Shown in pieces: positions 22,558 through 34,297 of a stretch of 64,000 nt of DNA (within the stretch, counting starts at the first letter, position 1; each line of letters starts with the position of its first letter). The position numbers and the translations under genes were made by a program. The notes under the pieces are model-generated. The model made no database searches, was not told where the DNA came from, and was given only the letters and a program-made list of their open reading frames with translations. The DNA is from Fagopyrum homotropicum (lineage: Eukaryota > Streptophyta > Magnoliopsida > Caryophyllales > Polygonaceae): the NCBI GenBank assembly GCA_033239125.1, contig BSWB01000001.1, positions 24,827,501 to 24,891,500 of the forward strand, written 5' to 3'.

Positions 22558-24597
22558 ATGGCTCGGAGTAGAGCTCCTGCCGCTGTACGCAGAGGTAGAG
22601 GTAGGCCACCCCGTCCTCCGGGTGTGGTAGGTGAGGGACCTGTTCCCGCTGCTGACCCACCAGTGGTGGAGGAGATACATGAGGAGGTTGCAGAGAGCGT
22701 CGTCCCAGAGACGAGGAGCAGTGTATCTGTGAGACATCATTCACATCGAGCTCAGTCTGATGACGCTGACAGTGTCTCCATGGGAGGACCGGAGTTCAGA
22801 GAGTACCTCCGACGTTTTGAGGAGGATATTAGGGCTGGCAGGCGAGCCCCGGATTTACCAGTACCTGAGGGATCTTCTGAGAGATCCCAAGGAGCGACCC
22901 GGGTACCAGCTGCACCTACACGTGTGGTGGATCCAGTTCGAGCCCCAGTGGAGACCAGAGGGCCTCAACCAAATGCCTGGTTGAAGGCATTTCACCAGCA
23001 GGGAGTGCCACACTTCTCAGAAGAAATAGGGTTAGAGACTGAGGTGTGGATTGGGCATGTAGACTCAGCCTTGGAGTCTATTAGATGTCCTGAGGACAGA
23101 CGGATTGAGCTAGTTCAGTCTCTATTCCGTGACCTCGCACACCAGTGGTGGAGGACTGTCCGGACTAGAGTTACTAGTTATGACCACATGAGACGCATGA
23201 TTAGAGAGCAGTTCTGCCCTGCCTCACTGAGGAGGGAGAAGCTACAGGATTTTGTGGAGGCCGGCTTTGAGGATGTGCCTATTACTGACGCCATCCGCCG
23301 TTTCCAGACCGAGTTAGCTTTGCTGGGTCCAGCTGCACCATCTGAGGACCAGCATGTGTACTTGTTCTCCCGTCGTCTGAGGGAGAGCACACGTTCATAT
23401 ATGACGGGATTACATTGCGAGTCCCTTGCTGACTACCAAGACCGGGCTTCTGCTTATGAGAGGGAGCGAGCTAGTCAGAGGAGGACTTCTCAGACTGGAC
23501 GGTCTGAGAAGAGGCAGCGCACTGGGCAGACTAGTGGAGTTGGAGGAGCTTCTGGTTCTAGACGAGACCAGAGACGTCAGAGTTACCCCACGTATTCACT
23601 GACTGTAGACAAGGGACGACAGTGTTACAACTGTGGAGACCCTGGCCATCTGAACCCAGCTTGTCCCAGACCAGCTGTGACTTGTTTTACCTGTGGCCGA
23701 CAGGGACATCGAGCTGCCTTTTGTAGGCAGGGAGGAGTAGCATCCCAGCAGGGTTCTTCCCTTGCCAGTGTAGCAGGAGGTGGTCAGAGGACACCTCAGC
23801 AGCAGATACAGGGACAGCAGAGGGTCCCAGAGCGTCCATCTACTCAGGGTTCTGCTCCAGGACCGAGTAGAGGTAGAGGTAGAGACGTTGGCACCAGTGA
23901 TGCCAAAGGAGCCCGAGGGCGAGCTTTTGAGTTGAGGAGTGTAGAGGATCCACCTACACCGGTTGCTACAGGTACCATTTTACTTCATGGTTTACCTGTT
24001 AGAGTTTTGTTTGATACTGGTGCTACGCATTCTTTTATTTCTGATACTTGTGTTGAGCGTCTGAGTTTAGCTACCACAGAGGGGATACCCTTTACTATAG
24101 GGTTACCTGATGGTAGTCGGGTCAGAGGTACCCGTGAGATACGTAGTTGTCCCCTTCGATTAGGGACTCGTGTTTTACTTGTTGACTTCTTAGTCATGCC
24201 ATTGATGCATGAAGAAGTCATATTAGGTATGGACTGGATGCGTAGACACCATGCAGTTTTGGATGTGGGTAGGCGGACTGTTACAGTCTCTACCGAGGTT
24301 GGTCAGATTGAGGTCTTCCGGGGTTGGGACCTTGGGAAGACAAGTTCGGTTATTAGTGTCGTACGGGCAGCTAGGTTGATTGCACAAGGATGTGATGCCT
24401 TCTGGTGCTACGCCATGAAGGATGGAGAGAGTCCAGCTCTGGAGGATATTCCAGTAGTCTGCGAGTTTACAGATGTGTTTGCTGAGCCGTCGAGTTTGCC
24501 GCCTCAGCGGAGTGTGGACTTCAGCATAGAGTTAGAGCTTGGCACGCGACCCATCTCGAAGGCCCCATACCGTATGGCACCTGTCGAGATGTTGGAG
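22558..24597 (+). pseudogene. gag-pol: A2 Gag-protease-RT start, cut by element C
   Basis: Second copy of the family A polyprotein. From the ATG at 22558 the frame is open for 680 codons through the Gag core, both zinc knuckles and a protease with the standard DTGATHS active site, then into the N-terminal RT (KAPYRMAPVEMLE). Unlike A1 it has CAG rather than TAG at 23818-23820, which shows that Gag and Pol form a single frame in this family. Element C enters after 24597; the reading resumes at 36067. Confidence 0.9.
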
Positions 24598-26357
24598 TGA
24601 TAGCATGAATTATAGTCTATATCTTGGGGTTTGTTTGGACGTTTTATCTTTCATAATCTGCATGTTTGTATGTATATTATGTGATTTTACTACCATTTCA
24701 TCTACCTTTGCGAGAATCGAGGTCTACACCTAGTTTTGTTGTAATCGTAGGTAAAATGGCACGTTTCGCATCAAAAAGGAGCAAAAGGAGTCATGAGCCA
24801 TTTGGAGCTACATCCAGAGAGCATAGCCATGGATTAAAGATTTACTTTGGACCAGTTTTGAGAGATTTCACATTCAGTTGTGACTCACCTCGGTTGACCA
24901 GAGATTCATCTCGACCGAGGTGATCCAGAGACGCCGACTCGACCGAGGCGAACACCTAGGACGCGGCGAGAATATTTTATTCTTGGCTGAGACCTTTTAA
25001 AATTGGAAAGTGATCTTATATTTTTGGGCTTGGCTCCTGGAAGGAAGGAGATATGCAGAATCATATATTTTACCTATATTTATGGGAAAATATCTTTCTA
25101 AGATTTATTATCTTTGGAGGGTTATTTTCCTATAAAAAGGGTTGGATTTCCACAATTCCAAGATCCGCTATCACCCCCACACATCCCGCATACAGCCCAC
25201 TTACACCGAAAATCACGCAGCAGCAGCCTACTCCAGTTGGGAGAGATTTGAAGAACCTTTTTGAAGGTTGAAGGAAGATTGAAGTCTATAGCTTTTATAG
25301 CTTTTTGGAGGGTTTTTATAAGATTGTCTTCAATTCCCTCACTTGTTGTCTTGTCTTGTTGGATTGCTATCCAAGGAACGCTTTGTTGTGATATTTGATT
25401 CAGTTATTGAAGTCTTTTTCATTAAATTCTTCTTGTTCAAATATTCACCTTCTTCCCATATATTTTAATACTTTCATAATGATGATGAGTGGCTAATTTC
25501 CTTGTGTGATTCTAGGGTGATTGGCTGAAGGTTGTGGGAAAAACAATGATAGAATAATCTTAGATTCCAGTAGGATCCTGAAAGTTCGAGTCTTTATCCT
25601 TAACCCTAAGCATCTCGTTCAGTCGATGAACATCTCGGCCGGGGTGGAAACTGGCTGACCGAGGTGAATATCTGATCCATAACTGAGAGTTAAGTGTTAG
25701 AGTTTGCCAAATCCTATTCTTATTACACCTTTCTGGTTCAAAGCAAGCTTAGGATGAGACTTACCCGGTAATTCCTTAGTTTGTATACCAACGATCATAA
25801 GTGTAGGTAATAAAGGTTTATCCTTTATTGGGGTTTGAGTGTGCTTCCATCCCATCTTTGTGAGTTAGCCTGAGACTTACCCGGTAAAGGTTGATTCTAT
25901 TCCCTTAGATGGTGTGTTAGTTTGAGGTAATAGTTCTTTATCTTGATTCCTAGAGACTTACCCGGTAATAGGAGTTACGGTTTAGGATTAGTGAGTAGTG
26001 AGACTTACCCGGTGATCTATTCCACTTTAGTAACACCTTCCCCACGCAAAAATCTCAGCTTTGTCCGCTTATCTATAGATCTTGAGTTGGAACCACAACG
26101 AGATGCTCTAATCCCTAGAATTGCATGTTTGCTTTATTGACTTCTTATTCATCTTTGATTGTGTTAATTGCTCTTGTGGTTAGTATTCACGAAGCTTACC
26201 GTTATTGACTTTGTTTCACTGAGTCCCTGTGATCGACCCCTGCAATTTTCTTGCTTTTTACTACGATTGACCCGTACACTGCGGGTTCGCATCCTTGTTT
26301 TAAGCTTAAGTCTAGGGTTATAAATTTAAAGCTTGCACACACCGTTTGGAGCGAACA
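24598..26357 (+). repeat. Element C 5' LTR
   Basis: Starts TGATAGCATG and ends GGAGCGAACA. A TATAAAAAGGG box at about 25131-25141 is a plausible promoter. Palindromic motifs are at 24886-24950 and 25612-25672. The phrase GAGACTTACCCGGTAA recurs four times at about 25755-26010. Confidence 0.92.
25750..26025 (+). repeat. Interspersed GAGACTTACCCGGT repeats in the C LTR
   Basis: AGACTTACCCGGTAA or a close form occurs near 25757, 25871, 25950 and 26000, with intervening TAATAGTTCTTTATC/TAATAAAGGTTTATC-like text. The right LTR has the same set (about 35460-35720). Looks like an old local duplication. Confidence 0.65.
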
Positions 26358-26363
26358 AGTTTT

Positions 26364-26381
26364 TGGCACCGTTGCCGGGGA
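26364..26381 (+). other. Primer-binding site, tRNA-Asp type, element C
   Basis: TGGCACCGTTGCCGGGGA differs from element B's perfect match at one position (A for G). Confidence 0.88.
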
Positions 26382-26483
26382 TTTGGTCTAGACCGAGCCG
26401 GTACGGTTAGCTCTTGGGGCGCTTGCCCCCGTGTCATCTAACCACTCTACTTGAGTGACTTTTACAGGTTCTTTCTTAGGTAT

Positions 26484-28080
26484 ATGCGAAGAACCCGCAC
26501 TGGGAAGGAAATCGTTCCCTACGATCCCGAACCCGAAAAGACATACAAGCGACGCTTAAGAGAAGCGAAGATGGCCCAACAAGACAACCGTGATCTTGCG
26601 GCCGAATTGAAAGAGACGCTAGAGCTGCTACGTCTCAGCAAAGAAGAACTAAGGCAAGAGAAAGAAGAGAATCGCACCAGGACTGCAGCAATCGAAGCAG
26701 AGATAGCAGTCATACGGGATCAGATTCTACTTCGACCGAGGGAAGATCGTCCTGTTGATCCTCGACCGATGCAGGATCCAGTAGCTGATCCTCTACCGAG
26801 GCAGGCTCCAGTACCTGACGCCCCGGTCGATGTACCTCCACCTCGGAGGCAAGTCCGAGATGTTCTTCTTGCAGGAATCCCACAAACCCTAGGTCAAAAG
26901 ATGGACCCTAATCAACAACTGAGGCGTCCAGGAGTGAACCTAGGAGATCCAGCGGATCTTGACTACGAACTTCGACCGCAAGTTCTAGCCATGATTCGCC
27001 AATGCCAATTCGGAGGGCTAGAGAAGGAGTCGCCACATCAACATCTTCAAAACTACGAGATCTTGATGGAAACCTTGCGACCTTCCAGAATTGAAAATAA
27101 CAACTACAAGCTAAGACATTTTTACTTTTCTTTAAAAGATAGAGCTCTTACTTGGTATCAATCTCTTCCTCCAGGAAAAATTAGCACATGGGAGGAGATG
27201 ACTACGGAATTCTTGACCAAATTCTTCCCCCCTCAAAGACCGCTGAAATGAGAGGGAAGATCAATGCTTTCATTATGAAGGACAAGGAGAGCTTGTCCAA
27301 ATCTTGGGAGCAGTTCAAGGATATCCTTTTGGATTTCCCACACCATGGGATTCCAAAGATCGAGTTGTTGGAGATCTACTTCAAAGGACTGGACGGAAGC
27401 ACCCAGTCTAATCTCCAACTACTCTCCGCCGGCACCTTCATGGACATGGCGATTGATGAGGCTTGGGACTTCATTGAGAAGCAAGCCTTGCACATGGAGA
27501 AATATACCCACCAAGGAGCTGAAGGTGGAGTTAAAAGAGTCAACTTTCAAGAGACTCAATCCAACAACAATCAACTCACGTCTTTGAAGAATGACGTGAA
27601 GCAATTGAAGGAACTCTTGATGGCTCAAACTAAGAAGGAAGAGCAAGGTCAAAGGAACAACAACAACAACGGGTACCGTAACAACAACAACGGTCCCCGA
27701 AACAACAACTACAACAGCAACAATAGAGGATCCAATAGCAACAACTGGAGGGCGAATAACCAAAATCACGGTAACAATCATTCAAACTCCAACTCTAACG
27801 ATTCCTCTAACCCTTTCCTCTCTTCCCCTTCTTCTTCTTCTACTCCATTAAAGAGCCAAGGGCAAGGATCAAGTTCGTCTCAACCAGAAAAGAAAGACGC
27901 AGTTCTGGAGGCTATCTTGATCAAGCTTAGCGCTATGGAGAATTCTATGACTTCATTTTCGAGGGCCCAAAAGTCCTTCGAACAACAACTTGCTAGTAGG
28001 GCGAATGAAGCGCCAAGAGATCCAGGGAAGCTTCCAGCAAAGACGGAAACTAACCCTAAGGGCCAGTGCATGGCCATAAC
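26484..28080 (+). pseudogene. gag: Element C Gag, with two single-base losses
   Basis: The ATG at 26484 gives MRRTRTG, matching B's MRRSRN. A charged coiled-coil-like segment (EELRQEKEENRTRT) is followed by a motif-rich linker (26727-26860), then the Athila Gag core (SPHQHLQNYE, TWYQSLPPGKISTWEE). The frame breaks in a run of six C at 27226-27231 where seven would keep it; the Gag frame then runs on as 27232-28080 (SKTAEMRGKINAF, an Asn-rich stretch at about 27640-27810). It breaks again at about 28081, where one A is missing in the family MAITTRSG segment. No CCHC knuckle is seen. A six-versus-seven C difference could also be a sequencing error. Confidence 0.85.
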
Positions 28081-28081
28081 G

Positions 28082-30615
28082 CGAGGAGTGGACTTAAAAC
28101 TGCAGATCCAGTACCTCGATCGACGCAGACCACCTCGGTCCAGATCCAGTCGAAGAACACCTCGACCGAGATACCAACCGAGGTGGAGCAACAGAAAGCA
28201 GGAGGGACGACTGAAACTTATATTCCACCTCCTGCATACAAACCACCACTTCCATTCCCTCAGTCCAGAGCCAGAGCACATCTAGACAAGCACTTTGGTA
28301 AGTTTCTTGACTTGATGAATAAGCTACATATTAATATCCCTTTCCTTGATGCTATTTTAGGTATGCCCGCCTATGGGAAGTTCTTAAAAGAAATCTTATC
28401 AAGGAAGAGGAAGCTGGAGGATGTTGGTGAAGTTAGGATGATATCTAAATCTTCGGAGCTTATCAAGATCATGAAGGAAAAGATGCCACCTAAGTTGAGA
28501 GATCCCGGCTCGTTTTGCATTCCCATTCAAGTTGGGGATGTCACTTGCGAAGCCCTTTGTGATCTAGGAGCCAGCGTGAGCATCATCCCGCTGGAGCTAT
28601 GCACGAAGATCGGTCTTGGAGAGCCCAAGCTGGTCAAGATTCGACTTTATATGGCGGATCGCTCCATTACCCATCCCGTGGGCATCTTGGAGGACGTTCT
28701 GGTCAAGTTAGGTAACTTCTATCTACCTATAGATTTTGTCGTACTTGACATTCCCGCAGATTATCCTGTTCCTATTATTCTCGGGAGGCTATTTCTAGCA
28801 ACTTCGGGTTGCAACGTGGATTGCAAGAACGCCAAGTTGAAATTCAACGTTGGTGGCGATGAGGTGGAGTTTGCACTACTTGCAGCCATGAAAGGGGAGC
28901 AGCTAACTGATGATATCTTCAACATCTACGATGAAGAAGAATCAAGAGAATTGGTGAGCTCTATCCTTATTAACGATCCACTCGAAAGAGTTATTAGCTT
29001 CAGTTTAATGGAGGAAGGTATAGATGCTTCTTGTGATGCAGATATACGGAGCTTGAAGGCACTGGAAGAGGATCCAGGAGCTAAAACTGAGAATCTAATC
29101 CAGGAGACGAAGATCTCCAGTCTCGGTTCCAGCAGCAGCACCTCGACCGAGGCACTTTCTGGACTGAGCGAGGCGACTGAAGAACACCTCGGTCAACGCC
29201 TCTGCGCCTCGACCGAGATCGATGGCGAGATGATGTCAACTGAGACTACTGAGAATAATAATCTTCTTACTCACTTCTCTGACATTCATCCTCAGTTGGT
29301 AGAACATTCTGTCCACCAACTTTCTGATAAGAACGGACCTTGGTATGCTGATATTGTGAATTATCTTGTTTGCCAGGAGATACCGCCCGGATTGACGTAC
29401 TCTCAAAAGAAGAGATTCTTCAAGGAAGTACGACATTACTACTGGGATGAGCCGCTGCTATTCAAGCGCGGACCGGATGGGATGCTTCGAAGATGCATTC
29501 CGGAAGACGAAGTTAATAGCGTTATACGGCATTGCCATTCACTCCCTTGTGGAGGACATGCTAGCACCGATAAAACATGCGCTAAGGTATTACGTTCTGG
29601 TTTCTTTTGGCCTACATTATTTAAGGATGTGCAATCTTTTGTTGTCTCTTGTGATGCATGCCAAAGAATAGGAAATTTATCAAGGAGAAACGAGATGCCA
29701 CTTAATAACATCCAAGAAGTGGAAATCTTTGATGTATGGGGGATTGACTTCATGGGACCTTTCCCATCCTCTGGAGGAAACCTCTATATCCTTCTTGCGG
29801 TTGACTATGTCTCTAGATGGGTTGAAGCCATTGCTTCTCCCACTAACGACGCCAAGGTGGTTGTGAAATTCTTGAATAGAACTATCTTTCCACGATTTGG
29901 AACTCCACGCATCATCATTAGCGATGGAGGAACGCATTTCATCAAACGGAAGTTCAAGACACTTCTATCGAAGTATGGGGTAACCCACAAGGTATCAACT
30001 GCTTATCATCCTCAAACTAGTGGACAGGTCGAGATCTCGAATAGAGAAATCAAGGCAATTTTGGAGAAGACCGTCTCTAGAACGAGGAAGGATTGGTCCA
30101 TGAAGTTGGACGATGCTCTTTGGGCGTACAGGACCGCATTCAAGACTCCCATAGGTACCACTCCTTATAATTTGGTATATGGGAAGTCCTGCCATTTGCC
30201 CGTTGAATTGGAACACAAGGCGTATTGGGCAATCAAATGGTTGAATTTCGACATCAAGGAGGCTGGTGAGAAGCGACTATTGGAACTCAACGAGCTAGAG
30301 GAGCTGCGTTTGAACGCTTATGAGAATGCCAAAATCTACAAGGAAAGGACGAAAAGATGGCATGACAAGCGTATCGTCCCAAAGGAGCTTAACAAAGGAG
30401 ACTTAGTCCTACTCTTCAACTCCCGCCTCCGCCTTTTTCCAGGTAAGTTGAAATCTAGATGGACCGGACCTTATGTTGTGAAACATGTTTTCCCTCATGG
30501 TGAAGTTGAGATATGGGGCGAAACTAGCGGAAGCTTCAAGGTCAACGGTCATAGACTTAAGAAATACCAGCCGGAAACGCCGGTTGAGGAGGTTGCACCA
30601 ATATACCTCGTTTGA
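28082..30615 (+). CDS. pol: Element C protease-integrase fusion, RT and RNase H missing
   Basis: An open frame of about 845 codons. The protease comes first (FPQSRARAHLDKHFGK, GMPAYGKFLKE, CDLGASVSIIPLELC). A linker with the C motif (29137-29222) ends in EIDGEMMSTETTENNN. At about 29310 the text jumps to the integrase lead-in (GPWYADIVNYLVCQEIPPG). The HHCC finger, the three catalytic acids (GIDFMGPF, IISDGGTHF, GQVEISN) and the C-terminus (FKVNGHRLKKYQPET) all look intact. Compared with B, about 1.7 kb coding for RT and RNase H is gone with the frame preserved. It could still supply protease and integrase; RT would have to come from another element. Confidence 0.87.
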
Positions 30616-31407
30616 GACGCATCATGGTCCAGCTAGCGACCTTAAACCAAGCGCTTCTTGGGAGGCAACCCAAGGTATTGCTTTCTTTTCCCGTTTTCTA
30701 GTATAGCTTAGATAGTTTTTGTTTTTGCTTTGCTTTGCTTTGTTTTTGGCGTTCTGGACAAACAACAGGGAATATCTAAGGAAGGAGCATAACTGGAAGG
30801 ACAGAAGTTCGAAATGTTGAGAAGACAGAAGCATCTCGGTCACTGTCATAGCACCTCGACCGAGTTGATTCTTTAGCAACCGAGGCGACTAGGGTTTTCT
30901 GCAGAACCACCTCGGTCTGTACCACCTCGGTCCAGTCGAGACCATCTCGACCGAGGTGACAGCAGATCCAGGAACAGTATAAAAAGGGGAAAATTTTATT
31001 TTTCACTTTTTACCTTACCCAACTCGACCGCGGCGCCCTTCTCACCTCGCCTTCTCAGATCTTGCTCATTTTCGAAGATTTCCGCTTCTAAACTGAGATT
31101 GAAGGGTAGAGGAACCGATTGCAACAACAGATCTGCAAAGAAATCGAACGAATCGACCGAAACGAGGTAAAAATAGTCGAAACCCTAACTCGTTCATTCG
31201 CTTCAATTTGGGCTTTGGTTGCCCCTGATTCTGCTGAGAGAAGGCTTAAGTACCCCTTAGGAAGCAATTGTAGTGATATTTGGGGGAAAAGAACTGAATT
31301 TCTGAGAATTGGAATCGTAACTGCTGCGCCTCGGTTCGGTCGAACTGCATCTCGACCGAGGTGATTTCTGAGTCTTGTCAGTGATCGAGGTGTTCTGACA
31401 GTGTTGA
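30616..31407 (+). other. Element C spacer between Pol and the third ORF
   Basis: Non-coding, carrying dense CACCTCGGT/ACCGAGGTG hairpin modules at 30830-30960 and more at 31023-31035 and 31326-31395. Position matches B's 13611-14467 spacer, which carries B's own motif. Confidence 0.65.
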
Positions 31408-32805
31408 GTGAAAATGAGTTCCGATCGTCGCCTAGCCCTCAGAGACAGATCCTCACCCTCCCCTTCTTCCTCTTCTTCCCATCCTTACCGCCCGGTTATC
31501 CACGAGAGATGTCGGGTAGACTATGAGCGCATAGCTAGCCGTCCAGTTATCGCACCACGTTTTCTGGACGTGTCAGCTTTCGATTGCCTAGGGTTAGATG
31601 CTGACCTTAGGAGGATGATTGCCACTGTAGGGCTGGATCAGTTTACTGAGATCCGAGCCCCAGCTTATTTGGAGCCGACCTTAGAGTTTGTTAGCTCCTT
31701 CTCCTACCTCCCCACAGACCGGTCTATGAAGTACCGGTTGATGAACCGGAACTTCATAGTTCCTTTAGAGATTTGGAGAGAGATTTTCGGCTTTTCTGAG
31801 CCCACCGCCACCGATATTTTCCCCTCCCGATCCGTAGCTAGGGAGTTCTGGGGGCAGATTGCCCATATTACCGAGCATGCAGACAGATGGCGCCCTGGAG
31901 ATTCCAGGGAGAAGGTCATCTTCCACCCGGCCTTCAGATTAGCCCATAGGATATTCAACGAGACACTTCTGGCGCGTACTGAGACGCCCCAGAAGATCCG
32001 ACAGGGCGAGCTCTTCAGCCTCTACTGTATGGTCACGGGGGGTTTCCCAGACTTTGGCTTGATCTTGGCAGATGACCTGCACAGGATCAAGGCCAAGGCA
32101 AAGGGAGACATTTGCTGCGGAGGTCTAGTCACCCATATTGCTACTTATCACGGGATAGACCTCAGTGTATGTACGATGGTGGCGGCTCCGAAGCCGCTTG
32201 GATTACAGGAGATGATCACGCGGAGGATTTTGGTTCCCCGTGGTTTGACCACTCCATTTGTTGCTATGCCTTGGGAGCGGACTGCACCACAGGGGATCCG
32301 CTGGTCTGCTCAGTTCACAGTCTTCGATCCGCATTACTGGCAGACAGCTTGGGCTCCACTGATGGAGGATCATAGAGAGGCAGCAGCTGCCCCGGCTGAG
32401 GAGGAGGAGGATGACGACGACGAGGAGACAGTGGATGAGAGAGATGGTGGAGTCCCGATGGATACAGGGACGGATACTGCAAGTACGAGCGCGCCACCGA
32501 TCATTGATTTGGATGATGAGCAGGAGACGGAGCCTGCACCAGCTGAGACTTCTCCAGTCAGACCTGCTAGACGCAGGAGGCATGGAGTGAGAGATCGAGC
32601 TGCTCACAGACGGATCGATGACCTGACGGATCAGGTTATTGACACGTATGCTGCATTCTCGCTGGATATCCGCGAGATGCAGGAGCGGCAGCACCATCAG
32701 CACATCATGGCCCAGCTTCAGTTCGAGCGTGTCATGGGCTATCCTTTCGATCCGACTCAGTATCCGTACGTACCACCCCCACCACCGCCGGATCGAGACT
32801 ATTGA
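31408..32805 (+). CDS. Element C third ORF (Athila ORF in env position)
   Basis: An intact ORF of 465 codons; a second ATG two codons later (MSSDRR) could be the real start. A serine-rich N-terminus is followed by the conserved body: RLMNRNFIVPLE, FGFSEPTATDIFPS, ARTETPQKIRQGELFSLYC, GGLVTHIATYHGIDL. An acidic stretch (EEEEDDDDEE) near residues 330-345 precedes an Arg-rich patch (RPARRRRHG), a helical segment and a proline-rich end (VPPPPPPDRDY). Element B's third ORF is a relative. No signal peptide or membrane segment is visible. Function unknown; the open frame in a recently moved element suggests it is still under selection or was recently. Confidence 0.82.
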   Translation: MKMSSDRRLALRDRSSPSPSSSSSHPYRPVIHERCRVDYERIASRPVIAPRFLDVSAFDCLGLDADLRRMIATVGLDQFTEIRAPAYLEPTLEFVSSFSYLPTDRSMKYRLMNRNFIVPLEIWREIFGFSEPTATDIFPSRSVAREFWGQIAHITEHADRWRPGDSREKVIFHPAFRLAHRIFNETLLARTETPQKIRQGELFSLYCMVTGGFPDFGLILADDLHRIKAKAKGDICCGGLVTHIATYHGIDLSVCTMVAAPKPLGLQEMITRRILVPRGLTTPFVAMPWERTAPQGIRWSAQFTVFDPHYWQTAWAPLMEDHREAAAAPAEEEEDDDDEETVDERDGGVPMDTGTDTASTSAPPIIDLDDEQETEPAPAETSPVRPARRRRHGVRDRAAHRRIDDLTDQVIDTYAAFSLDIREMQERQHHQHIMAQLQFERVMGYPFDPTQYPYVPPPPPPDRDY

Positions 32806-34258
32806 GGAGCTCCAGGATTTTCTTATTATATTTTTTATGCAGTTCAGCTATTTATCCGGTGAGTACTCTCATTTCAGACTTATATTTGACCCACTGGGAC
32901 AGTGTGTCCCAAGTATGGGGTGTTTGTATTTATTATGACTACTCGATGTTATTTGACTATTTTGATGTATGACGCACATTTGATCGGATATTTCATATTT
33001 ATGCTTCAGTTGCCTCTATATGTTTATCTGATATTACATGCATATCTACAGGTTATTTGATTGAGAAAAACGTCGAAACAGAAATAAAAAAATTGGTTTT
33101 AAAAAAAAAAAAAAAAAATTTTTTGACCTCGACCGAGTCAGTTCTGGCCAAACGAGGCGTTTCACCTCGGTTGAACCAAGAACACCTCGACCGAGGTGTG
33201 TTAACTGAGAGTTTTCGAAAACGATTTTTGTGTTACTTATCTGGATATGATCTCAGTGAAGATCTTGTTTACTGACTGGTTTTAAATTCTTTATGTGTTT
33301 GAAAGGTTTTATAATATGTTTAAGTTGCTAAATGCTTTGTTTGAAATTATTAGCATGATTAATACTTTGTTTTTATCCAAATTATGTTGAATTTGAAGGT
33401 TGACACCGCAGGTTAAGTTCTCTCACTTTCTTCATGGAAAGACCAAGGCAATTCATTCTCTTCTTCTTCTTCTTCTTGATCATGCTTAGCCCCTCATATA
33501 CATTTTGCCTCCCTTTACCTATCCGGGAATTTGGAAGCAAGCGAAGTGGTGAAAGCAAGTGGAGTTGAAGTTGAGAAGTGGCTGGAAGTGAAAGTGTTAG
33601 AAAGCAATAATAGGTTTGGGGAAGTCAATCATGAAGATGAGTAACTCGGCACCATGCACATAGTCGGGTGTTTGTGTCTTGCCAAAGTCGGATTGAGCGA
33701 TATTCCTAACGGGTCATGGTATGTGCATCAAGGGTTTAATGCATCTCGAGAAATTGATGATTGCAGATTTCCTAGGCTTCGGTTATTGTGCACCTCTGTC
33801 CATGCATCCCAAAAAGTAAAGTAAAAAAGGAAAAAGTGCGAAATAAGCAAAGTTTATTGGTGGAAGATGTTGCAAGTCAAAGTGAAAGTGAAGTTCATCC
33901 TTTTCCCGGATTATAGCACCACATTACCTTACACACATCCCTACCCTACACGTTTCTTGACCTTTCTTTTGGAAAGCCCTTGAGACCTTGAGCTTGTTGA
34001 TTGACTTAGTGGTTTAAACTGGATTATACATGATTAATTTTGATAATTATGATTTATTATGCATTCTATGATTTTAAGCAAAGATGAACAACTTTCCTAT
34101 ATTTATAAAATGTTTTGAGCATATTGAGTTTTTAAATTCCATGAAGTATTCTCTTAGAGTGATCTATGATAGCTGCACACTATAAAATATTTTTGAAAGA
34201 CTTTTTCATTGATTTTCATGACTTATAATCCATTCTATCTTGACTTCTATATGAGGAA
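32806..34258 (+). other. Element C 3' untranslated region
   Basis: No gene seen. It includes an A-run near 33097-33117, a motif module at 33125-33205 (CACCTCGGT then ACACCTCGACCGAGGTG) and, at about 33430-33960, the block shared with element B. Confidence 0.65.
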
Positions 34259-34297
34259 CTTGCTTGGGGACAAGCAAGGGCTAAGTATGGGGTATTT
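34259..34297 (+). other. Element C stem-loop and polypurine tract
   Basis: A perfect 8-bp stem CTTGCTTG/CAAGCAAG with loop GGGA (34259-34278) is followed by AAGTATGGGGTATTT, abutting the 3' LTR. Confidence 0.72.
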
